This document shows positions 23,157 to 35,200 of a DNA stretch of 60,000 nucleotides, piece after piece. The number at the start of each line of letters is the position of its first letter. Within the stretch, counting starts at the first letter, position 1. The position numbers and the translations under genes are program-made. This stretch comes from Owenia fusiformis (Eukaryota > Annelida > Polychaeta > Sabellida > Oweniidae), in assembly GCA_903813345.2 (NCBI GenBank), contig CAIIXF020000005.1, positions 25,301,375 through 25,361,374 on the forward strand, in the 5' to 3' direction. Below the pieces are notes generated by a model that was not told the origin of the DNA, did not search any database, and saw only the letters and a program-made list of their open reading frames with translations.

Positions 23157-23261
23157 ATTCCACACAATATTTCATGGTATTGTGACACAAACAAGATGTA
23201 ACCACCTATAAACGTTAAATAACATTTCTGGATTTTATTAAGACAATATCGGCGAGTCAAA

Positions 23262-26200
23262 ATGTCAGACGATGACTATGAAGCTCTACCTGAAACGAGT
23301 ACCGTCTCAACTCACATGTTGGCAGGAGCTGCTGCAGGAATAATGGAACACTGTGTCATGTATCCTGTTGATTGTGTCAAAGTAAGAAATCAGATCATAT
23401 TGCATTATGTAGAATTTATCATAATTTGATGACTGGTTCAATTTTGCTTCCTTTTAAATTGGTTGTGTGGAAAAAGTAAATTTAGAGACATCCTATCGCT
23501 GTACCATGCCTAGGCAAAGGGGTAACTTACTTCCTGCGAAAGCTATGTGGATTTTATAATAGCTTTCCAACGGCGCACTTGGACAGCTGAATAATAGTGA
23601 CCTTTGAAACACTAATTAAGTCGATCAGCGGCTTACTTTTGGTCTCTAACTGTGTCTTACATCAGTATCATCAATCCGTGCAAGTATTGGAGCGCTGAAA
23701 TACTTCTTTTTCGATCAAGACTTGTAATTGTTAGTCGAGTGAATGTTTTTTCTGCCAAATTCCAATATGTAGTTTTCTGCTCAGAGATTTTCGGAAATCT
23801 CCGGAGGTTGTCCGAACCTAACTCATTCTCAAAATTCATTTTGTTCGTTGCTTATCTCGCTCCTAGCAAACCGCCATATTGGAAATAGGTCGAAAAAACA
23901 TTCACTCGATGAACAATTTACAAGTCTTGATCGAAAAAGAAGTATTTCAGCGCTCCAATACTTGCACGGTGTGATGATACTGATGTAAGACACAGTTACA
24001 GACCAAAAGTAAGCCGCTGATCGACTTAATTCATGTTTCAAAGGTCACTATTATTCAGCTGTCAATTTCTCTGTTCGAGAGCCATAAGTTTCAAAATCTA
24101 ACATGGCTCTCGAAGTGAGTAAGGTGTAACGTCAACATGTGTTGTAATGTCGACATGAGAAATGGGGTAACTTTGACAATTACTTAAAAGTTTGAATTTT
24201 TGTTTTCCGCCATGTTTGATTTCTGGAAAATTAAAATCTCGCATGATCTCCGTCGATCCATGCGAGAAAAGAAACATGGCTTCCCCCTAGTCCACACGTT
24301 AGATCTGTGGGGCTGCGTTTTGAAACGCAGTTGATAAGTACACTGAACAAGTTGCAAGTTATTCTCCATTTAATATTCTTGTGAATAGACGACTATCAAT
24401 TTATCATACTCTGTGGCTGTGCTAGTCTTCAACTACTATTCCGAGACACTGCATGGGAGTTAGCCAATTTGTTTGGCAACAATTTCGCTTCACATGAAAA
24501 GTTTGATAATAAACAAAAACATCCTGCGATCACAGGGCTTCAAAATCCAGAATATCTTCTTTCTTTTTACACCCTGCTATAAGCAGTTGGCATTTCCCCG
24601 ATTAATAACTCGCAATTTGATTTGCGACAGCAATCATGTATACGTCATCGGTGCGTAATTACATCACGTGACTCAGTTTAATCGGGTGCTTCCAAATTGG
24701 TTATTATAGCAGGGGGGAAGAAGGAGGTACGGATTCTGGACACCTGCGTCGGAGGATGAAACAAAAATGGCTACTGAAGTTATAGATTTGAAGAATTTCC
24801 TCACAAAAGAAAAAAATTATCCTTAGGCTAATTATTTCTGTGTTTAGAAAAATGCATCAAACATTTTATATCACGAAAAATTCTTGATTCATTAACATGT
24901 ACATAACAGCATCAATGCAAGCAAAGTCACAAAGACCTTCATTGTCCCAAAAGGAAGTCTCTCAAAGAAGGCTTACATAAATGTACTTGCGTAGACATGA
25001 CAGTTACAGAACCTTATGAATTATGATTGCACATACAGGTGTATATTGATGTGACATTGAGTTCTTATACTTTTGAGATAAACATGTTTTATAATAGATT
25101 TCACAAAGTTCTCTTTCAGTTTATTCAAACATATAAAGACAACCTTTTCGTATTGAGTTTAGTATGTCATCCATTCTAATTATATTTACCCTTTGTATTC
25201 TTACCAAGTCTTAAAAGATAGCTTCGTCTACATTCTAAATTTTAAGAGAAACCCATGAACTCTCTGAGCTCGTTGATTAATTGGGAAAATATCAGTTGGA
25301 TTGGTTTAGGTTGACTTATGTATGACCCAGCTGTGATGGCGACTGGCAGTGGGGGTAGGGCTGATAAACTGTAATATTGACTTAATTGTCCAGTGCTTTC
25401 AGTAGGTTTGTCCAAGAGTGCGGATTAATTTTCAAAAAGTGAGTCCCACTCAAAAAAGTGTGTCCCATGAAAAAAGGATCCTGGGAATTCAAAGTCACAT
25501 TTTTACACTGAACGAAATCATATTTCGAAGCAATTTGCACCAGGGGCAATCTCCGCTAGGTTCCATTTATTAGTTCCATTTTAAGCGGATGCGCTGCAAA
25601 AGTCCTATCACAGGCCTCATACTATTTCAATCGGAAATCATCTTCCGGAAAAGAAACTTTGAAAGAAAATATTGTATTTCTTTAGAAATAGAATTAGTCT
25701 AAATATCCTTTGTTTATTTAGCGGATTTTGACCAAATAAAAGACTGGAGGTATGATCTTTTTTTGAGTCTATAAATTTTGTTAATGAAAACACAGGGCTT
25801 TGTGTCAAAGGGATGGATCATTAAATTTTTTTGGAGTCCATCAAAATCCGAGTCCTCCTAATGTTAAGGACACGTTACTGAAAGCCCTGTCTGCGCTCAG
25901 GGTATACACTGTAGAGTGGAGTAGGTATGTCTAGTATCAATTTTATGGCACAATATTAACTACATGCAATTTCACTTTGAGACTAGCCAACAAAAATTAA
26001 TTGACGAGGGCAAAGGTTAACAATTCATTAATATATCAATAAACCTGTACCTTATCAACCAAAAAGATAATGCATGTAAATGGCAACCTTTAAATTGAAA
26101 TTTACCTACTAATTTTGGCAAAATCATATATTTGTTAAGTATTTGCCTCATACTTTTATGGGACTCTTCAAGGTCTTATCCTTTTGAAAGTGTTCTTATT

Positions 26201-29200
26201 TTCCTCCTTCATCTTTATCTTTTTATGTCACCACCAAAAGTGGTGACATATTGTTATGGTCTCCGTTTTTTTTTATTATGTCACCACCAAAAGTGGTGAC
26301 ATATTGTTATGGTCTCCGTTTTTTTGCGACGGCGTCCGGCGGTTGGTGGTTGGCGGTTGGCATCCGGCGGTTGGCGTCCGGCGTCTGTAACAATTTCTTA
26401 CAACTTCCTATAACTTAACAAATACTGTTTAGACTGACTTCAATTTTTTTCTAAATCATCTACATGTTCTCAGAAGTTCAAATCTGACTTTAGATTTGAC
26501 ATTTGACCTTCAATGACCTTCTCAAGGTCAAAAAGGTCTTTTTTCAACTTGCTTCACATTGACTAAATTTTTTTTCAAAATCATCTACATGTTCTCAGAA
26601 ATTCAAATCTGACTTAAGATTTGACATTTGACCTTCAAATCTGACTTTAGATTTGACATTTGACCTTCAATGACCTTCTCAAGGTCAAAAAAGGTCAAAA
26701 AGGTCCGTTTTCAACTTGCTTCAAATTGACTAAATTTTTTTTTCAAAATCATCTAAGTGTTCTCAGAAATTCAAATCTGAGTTAAGATTTGACTTAAGAT
26801 TTGACATTTGACCTTCAATGACCTTCTCAAGGTCAAAAAAGGTCAAAAAGGTCTTTTTTCAACTTGCTTCAAATTGACTAAATTTTTTTTTCAAAATCAT
26901 CTACATGTTCTCAGAAATTCAAATCTGACTTTAGATTTGACATTTGACCTTCAATGACCTTCTCAAGGTCAAAAAAGGTCAAAAAGGTCTGTTTTCAACT
27001 TGCTTCAAATTGACTAAATTTTTTTTTCAAAATCATCTACGTGTTCTCAGAAATTCAAATCTGACTTAAGATTTGACATTTGACCTTCAATGACCTTCTC
27101 AAGGTCAAAAAAGGTCAAAAAGGTCTGTTTTCAACTTGCTTCAAATTGACTAAAAAAAATTTTCAAAATCATCTACGTGTTCTCAGAAATTCAAATCTGA
27201 CTTTAGATTTGACTTAAGATTTGACATTTGACCTTCAATGACCTTCTCAAAGTCAAAAAAGGTCAAAAAGGTCTTTTTTCAACTTGCTTCAAATTGACTA
27301 AATTTTTTTTTCAAAATCATCTACATGTTCTCAGAAATTCAAATCTGACTTTAGATTTGACATTTGACCTTCAATGACCTTCTCAATGTCAAAAAAGGTC
27401 AAAAAGGTATTTTTTCATCTTGCTTCAAATTGACTAAATTTTTTTTTCAAAATCATCTACATGTTCTCAGAAATTCAATAATGTCTTTAGATTTGACATT
27501 TGACCTTCAATGACCTTGTCAAGGTCAAAAAAGGTCAAAAAGGTCTTTTTCAACTTGCTTCAAATTGACTAATTTTTTTTTTCAAAATCATCTACATGTT
27601 CTCAGAAATTCAAATCTGACTTTAGATTTGACATTTGACCTTCAATGACCTTCTCAATGTCAAAAAAGGTCAAAAAGGTATTTTTTCATCTTGCTTCAAA
27701 TTGACTAAATTTTTTTTCAAAATCATCTACATGTTCTCAGAAATTCAAATATGACTTTAGATTTGACATTTGACATTCAATGACCTTGTCAAGGTCAAAA
27801 AAGGTCAAAAAGGTCTTTTTTCAACTTGCTTCAAATTGACTAATTTTTTTTTCAAAATCATCTACATGTTCTCAGAAATTCAAATCTGACTTTAGATTTG
27901 ACATTTGACCTTTAATGACCTTCTCAAGGTCAAAAAAGGTCTGTTTTCAACTTGCTTCAAATTGACCAAATTTTTTTTTCAAAATCATCTTCATCTTTTC
28001 AGAAGTTCAAATTTGACTTTACAAGTTCTCAGAAATTCAAATCTGACTTAAGTTTGAACTCATAATATTGTGAGCAACTAGGTGGTGACATTTTGTCATG
28101 TTAATGCCTTGTTTATCTATATTTTATGCAGTGAAACCAAAATACCTTTTTTCCCTATATAATAGTGTACCATAGTGTACACACATACAATGATAATACT
28201 AAAAAGGTACGTTCTATTTTATCAACTGCTTCTGTACTACATTCTGAGAAACTCAAAACATGTCACTTTTAGGTATGGTTCTGAGCCAAGTGTGGAGCTG
28301 CAGTAGCTCTTAAATTCAACCGTGCTAAATATATTATAGTTAATACTGGCATTTTAAAAATAGATAACATAATTTCAGTGAAAAATACACTGAAAAAAAT
28401 TAACCACATCTGCAAACATATGACTTTTTATTATGTCACCACCAAAAGTGGTGACATATTGTTTTGGTCTCCGTTTTTTTTTGCGACGGCGGTTGGTGGT
28501 TGGCGGTTGGCGTCCGGCGTCTGTAACAATTTCTTATAACTTCCTATAACTTAACAAATACTGTTTAGACTGACTTCAATTTTTTTTCTAAATCATCTAC
28601 ATGTTCTCAGAAGTTCAAATCTGACTTTAGATTTGACATTTGACCTTCAATGACCTTCTCAAGGTCAAAAAGGTCTTTTTTCAACTTGCTTCACATTGAC
28701 TAAATTTTTTTCAAAATCATCTACATGTTCTCAGAAATTCAAATCTGACTTTAGATTTGACTTTAGATTTGACATTTGACCTTCAAATCTGACTTTAGAT
28801 TTGACATTTGACCTTCAATGACCTTCTCAAGGTTAAAAAAGGTCAAAAAGTCTGTTTTCAACTTGCTTCAAATTGACTAATACTGTTTAGACTGACTTCA
28901 ATTTTTTTCTAAATCATCTACATGTTCTCAGAAGTTCAAATCTGACTTTAGATTTGACATTTGACCTTCAATGACCTTCTCAAGGTCAAAAAGGTCTTTT
29001 TTCAACTTGCTTCACATTGACTAAATTTTTTTTTAAATCATCTACATGTTCTCAGAAATTCAAATCTGACTTAAGATTTGACTTTAGATTTGACATTTGA
29101 CTTTCAAATCTGACTATAGATTTGACATTTGACCTTCAATGACCTTCTCAAGGTCAAAAAAGGTCAAAAAGGTCTGTTTTCAACTTGCTTCAAATTGACT

Positions 29201-32200
29201 AAATTTTTTTTTCAAAATCATCTACGTGTTCTCAGAAATTCAAATCTGACTTAAGATTTGACTTAAGATTTGACATTTGACCTTCAATGACCTTCTCAAG
29301 GTCAAAAAAGGTCAAAAAGGTCTGTTTTCAACTTGCTTCAAATTGACTAAAAACATTTTTCAAAATCATCTACGTGTTCTCAGAAATTCAAATCTGACTT
29401 GAGATTTGACATTTGACCTTCAATGACCTTCTCAAAGTCAGAAAAGGTCAAAAAGGTCTTTTTTCAACTTGCTTCAAATTGACTAAATTTTTTTTTCAAA
29501 ATCATCTACATGTTCTCAGAAATTCAAATATGACTTTAGATTTGACTTTAGATTTGACATTTGACCTTCAATGACCTTCTCAAGGTCAAAAAGGTCAAAA
29601 AGGTCTTTTTTCAACTTGCTTCAAATTGACTTATTTTTTTTTTCAAAATCATCAACATGTTCTCAGAAATTCAAATCTGACTTTAGATTTGACATTTGAC
29701 CTTTAATGACCTTCTCAAGGTCAAAAAAGGTCTGTTTTCAACTTGCTTCAAATTGACCAAATTTTTTTTTCAAAATCATCTACATCTTTTCAGAAGTTCA
29801 AATTTGACTTTACAAGTTCTCAGAAGTTCAAATCTGACTTTAGATTTGACCTTTGACCTTCAATGACCTTTTCAAGGTCAAAAAGGTCTTTTTTCAACTT
29901 GCTTCAAATTGACTAATTTTTTTTTTCAAAATAATCTACGTGTTCTCAGAAATCAAAATCTGACTTTAGATTTGACATTTGACCTTCAATGACCTAACTA
30001 GGTGGTGACATTTTGTCATGTTAATGCCTTGTTTTTATTTTATTTTGTTCTTAGCTAAGTTAAAAGGCAGACGATTGTTATTATTACAGTTATATGTTGG
30101 CCAATTATATAAATTGTGATTTTAGAATTAGACCTCCTATAATTTTCAATTACACAGTCAAGCAAATAGGCAGGTTGCCATACTATACATATGAGTAACC
30201 TTTTTTGCCTGTTTGCCACATTTTGCAATCTTTATCCCCTTGGTTGCACAGTCTTACTACAGCCCTCAAGATATATTAAGTATTGGGATAATTTGAGTTA
30301 ACGGCAAGTTGATATTAAACATTTGGCCAACTGTACATGGTTATTGTTCCATATGGTGGGAACTTGTCTTTTTAATTTTAAGATATTCTCGTATACTTTA
30401 TCATAGAAACTAGTATTCCGTAATTCCGCGGCGTGGACGGAATTTGACAAAACTTCAATTTTTTGCAGAATCCCTGATTTTCATGAAAATCCCGCGGAAT
30501 TACCAGAATTTCCAGAAATTACATATTTTACGATCTCCTACCTTTGCGGGGTATTTGAAGAGTGTCTGTTTATGTCCAACAATCAATCATTATTGAGTAC
30601 AAGTATGATTTCACCGTGAAATTCAACATTCTATCACGTTTAAATTCGCTAAAGCATGTTCGCTAATGATGCGCAGTTCTTACCTAGAAAGTAGCTGACT
30701 TCCGTTTCCGTTGCTACGTCAATTTTCATCGTTTTAAAAGATTGCAGAATTTGGACTTTTTTTGAAAATTTGTGCAGAATTTCGATTTTCTCCTTGCAGA
30801 ATTTGCTTTTTTTCTTGCAGAATTTTTTGCAGAATTTTAATTTTTTTCATGCAGAAAACTAGTATCTGTGCTTTATACAAGCTTTCATTTGATGTATAAT
30901 ATGTCTTAGATTTATTAATTGATACTCATTAATGAAAGTTGAGGGTAAAAGATGCAATTTCAGGCAGCACTGTTTAGATAATCTCCAAAAGTTGGACATG
31001 GCATAAAAACATAAATGCCTTGGTCATGAAATAAAATTTTAAATATTGCTTGCTATGTCTTTTCTCTCCTCATTGCAGACTCTTTGGTAGTTTTAAATTC
31101 AGGTTAATCAATAAATTATGTTTAATTATTTCAGACAAGGATGCAGTGCCTTGTTCCAGACCCTAAAGCCAACTATAGAAGTTTAGCTGATGCTTTCTAC
31201 CGTATCGTCCGCTATGAGGGAATAGGCAATACTTTACGAGGCATCAATGCTCTAGTCGTGGGGGCTGGACCTGCTCACGCTATGTATTTTGCCTGTTATG
31301 AAAAATTAAAGACACTTCTTCATGGTGGGGCTAGTAAAAACAATGCATTGGCCCCTCTTGCAAATGGTGAGTGCTCCAATGCACACTGTGTGTATTAATG
31401 CACTGGTGAAGTGCTTGATTTGAGTATAGAGGGATAGCACTGCAATGTGATTGCACTTTATGTAAGTGCAATGGGATAGTGCTTGATATAATTGCACATG
31501 CAAAAGTAGTACTTATAAATTTATACATTTTGTACATATTTTTAATCAAGAAAAACACTTTTAAGCTTTGATTCAACTTTTTTTTGCTGACTCACTTTCT
31601 GCAACTATCAAAGTTAGAATGACTCACAAAATGATATGACTACTGCCACAGCTGAATGATATCATATAAGATATGTAATATATGTTTTCTATTATAATGG
31701 AAAAGTCAAATCTGACCTTGAGAATGTTTATGTTCTAAAATAAGTCCATTAACACATAAACATGTAGAATGTGACTAGTACAAGGTTATGTATCTATTTC
31801 ATACAACACTTAAATCATCATATGCCTTTGGTAGATGTTAACATAGTTCAAAATGCCACATATATAATTCCTTGTTCAAAACTCTATATAAGATAAGATG
31901 GGGGTATATCTAGAAATATCAGGGATTTTGTAAAATAAGATAGTAAGAACTGAAGGATTCAAAAATTATGAGATAGATGCTTTTTTAAGTTAAAGCATGC
32001 GCTTTCAATAGAAAGTTAAAGTTAAGGACTTAAAAAGAGTTGTTGATTTAATATCTTTTGGATTAAGGGATTTTTGAGGGAAGTGTTTTGCTAATTCTAA
32101 CTCAAATGTAATATATTTTTACGTTGAATGTAATCATACAAAGATTTAAGACCCAATTATATGATAAGTGACTGATTACATTTATGATTGCATGTATTTG

Positions 32201-35200
32201 AGTCTATTTTCTAATCAGAAAAATCTAATGCATCCCTGACTCTATTAGACTAAGTTCATGTTAATGCACTTAGTATGGTATACTTTTTTAATCCATTTAA
32301 AGTTGACTCTTATCAAAATACACTAATAGAAGGACATGTATGCTGCGGTCTACATGAGTTTTTGAATGTATGGGAGATAAATCATTAATGATATTAGTGC
32401 GTTGAGGTCAACCAGCTTTCACTTATCTTTTCATGAAACAGAAATTAATACCTATATTGAGCTATTTACGTTATAGACCCTAGAAATATACGAGTTATTC
32501 TTTGTAAAAAAAATTTTCATTTGTATTAATTTATACTTTACCAAATTAAGTTAATCTGAAACATAGGATCAAATCCTATGCTAAGGGCTGATGTGAAAAA
32601 GTCACTCCACACTGGTGAGAATCGAACCCACTTTACTCATTTCTGAAGTGTTTCATATTTTTGTGGCTATTTCTAGGATAACACTTTTGCTCATTTCTGT
32701 TTCAGGTGCTGCTGGGTGTTTTGCTACAGTGCTACATGATGCTGTAATGAATCCTGCTGATGGTAAGATGCCATAGTAGGCCAGCATTATAGCATGGTGT
32801 CAGCCAGTCTTGCAACCTACACACTACAACCTTACTACAACCAGTACAACCTAATTGCAGCAATTTCAACATTACTGCAATGCATACAACCTCCAAACCA
32901 AACTAGCCAACCCAGGCTTGTATAAATATTAAATATAGCAATAAATTCTTCAAATTTCTATCAACTTTCACATTTCCAATGTATGATTTGTATCCATACA
33001 AACATTTTTTACATCACATCTTTTGCTAGGCTTTGTAATTCTATGTAGAAATATTGATTTTCCTCCTCTCATTTTCTGAAATGTCTTTTCTGACATCCAT
33101 AATTTCAGCTAATTTCATTATCTCAAACAAGGCATAAAGCAAATGAAAGTCCTCTTCTAATGTTCTTGTAAACTCTATACAGTAAAACCTAATTTAAGTG
33201 AACACTCCTCAAACAAACTAAATGTCTGAAGAAGTGTCCACATTAAGAAGATCTGGTGGATTAAAGTTGATTATTATCAAAAATGGGATAATTAGTGTTC
33301 ACATATTGAGGTGTTCACTAAAGAGAGGTGTTCCCATGTGAAGGTTTTCTTGTTGGGATCACAGTTAAACTATACATGCAATCTCTTGGCTCATGCTTCT
33401 TATATTGGCTATTGTTACATGTACTTTCTTATAAAACTATTCAGTACCAGTATTCATGGTACTATTCAGTACCAGTATTCATGGTACTATTCAGTACCAG
33501 TATTCATGGTTCTATTCAGTACCAGTATTCATGGTATCATTATTTTGTTATTGCTGATGATATTGATGCTGGCTTAGAATATTAGACTTCATGTAGCTAA
33601 TAAGGTAAGTACAAGTCATGAATAGAGCATGTATTTGAACTAGTAGTTTGGGAGGCTTAGTTGCAATACAGAGTGAGGATGTTTTGTTTAAATAGGACCA
33701 TTTGACCACATTACATTAGTAGAATATTTATGTAAATGAGAGGTTAATTTTGCTAAAAATAGCTTACCAATTCTCTTTTAATTGTGAGTGTTAATGACAG
33801 AGGCCTTGTAAAAGATTCAATTTTATATTTCTAATGGTGAAAGAGAGATGTCAGTCAAATTTGTTTGCTTTGAATGACAAATTGAATATTGGATATCGTT
33901 CATTAGCTATATGGTTTGGAAATTATTACATCTATGGTTGTGTATTATTATTAAATGGTTGATAAATTATATGGTTGTACATGTAGTGTTACTTGACTTG
34001 TTGACACTGTGCAGAGATGCAGCCATATTGAGCAACAAATTTGATCAAACATGATGTTGTCAAAATGGATGACCGTCATTGTTCTGTTACAAGAATTGAT
34101 GGAAGTTCCATCAGTGTCTATGCCTGGCCGGTAATGTAATAAGATCTAATGATATGATCTACATTTGATTTATTTTCTGAAAATATGTTATTTTCTTCGA
34201 TGATATCAATACTTTTCTTTTATATCTAGGAGATAAGTTTCATCGATTATATATGATACACAGTTACATTTATGATATAGGTTGCAAAAATATTCTTTAC
34301 AGCTAAGCAAATACTTTTTCCAATAATTCCTACAATAATCCATTTAGCGTGTACAGCATATAAATATACTGGATAGTATGATAAATAATTCACTTTTATA
34401 TGGGATAATTATTTGAATTGCTTTCTGACTGCTGTAAAAAAATTAATTTGATTTTCTCAAATTCCTTTGAGTAGGTTATTTTTTTCATTTACTTCATATA
34501 TGTAATGGGTACAATAATTCATCTGATAAAGTTTGACAGGGTTTGTCTTGTAGTGTTATAGCTGTCACACTCTTTATATTGTTCACTTTTGGGTAAATTA
34601 AGATGAGAGGCTTACTCCTAAGCTTGATGGAAGAGAACCTGTCATTTTAATCATTACATTTCATATTCCAGTGGTCAAGCAGCGTATGCAGGTATATAAC
34701 AGTCCCTACAAAGGTTGTATGGATTGCTTCAGGACTGTATACAGGACAGAGGGGGGTATTGCATTCTACCGCAGCTTTACCACCCAGCTAGCCATGAACA
34801 TCCCTTTCCAATCTATACACTTTGTTATGTACGAACTATGCCAAGATTTGTTGAACAAGGATCGTGAGTACAACCCTGTATCTCATATGGTCTCTGGAGG
34901 CCTGGCAGGAGCAATGGCTGCTGCAGTCACAACTCCTTTAGATGTCTGCAAAACCCTTTTGAACACCCAGGAAAAATGTGCTCTAACAAAGCATAATGCT
35001 ATCGATGGGATGGCACAAGCATTTAGAACTGTATATGAATTCCGTGGCTTTCCAGGGTTTTTCCGTGGGGTAAATGCAAGAATTGTATATCAGATGCCTT
35101 CAACGGCGTTATCTTGGTCAGTCTATGAGTTCTTTAAGTACTTCATCACGCAGCGTCAAACCATTGAAGAACATTACATAGACTTTGACCAACCATTGAA

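Larger units (their letters stand above)
22782..23261. promoter_or_regulatory. bidirectional promoter between BOD1L1 and mitoferrin
   Basis: Only 480 bp separate the two divergent start codons, so the interval must contain both core promoters unless non-coding exons lie elsewhere. It holds TCTCGCGAG, inverted CCAAT (ATTGGCTG near 23105) and ACATGGCGAAG near 23123, which resembles a YY1-type element. No TATA box is placed convincingly for either gene. Confidence 0.65.

Noticed and set aside
23652-24041. Three overlapping 60-78 codon frames
   Set aside because: They are mirror images produced by the inverted arms of the foldback element at 23582-24063.
26395-29998. CRISPR array
   Set aside because: Units are contiguous variants of one 125-165 bp sequence with no unique spacers, in a eukaryotic intron.
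33311-33585. 85-88 codon frames
   Set aside because: Generated by the four-copy 25-bp tandem repeat; no gene evidence.
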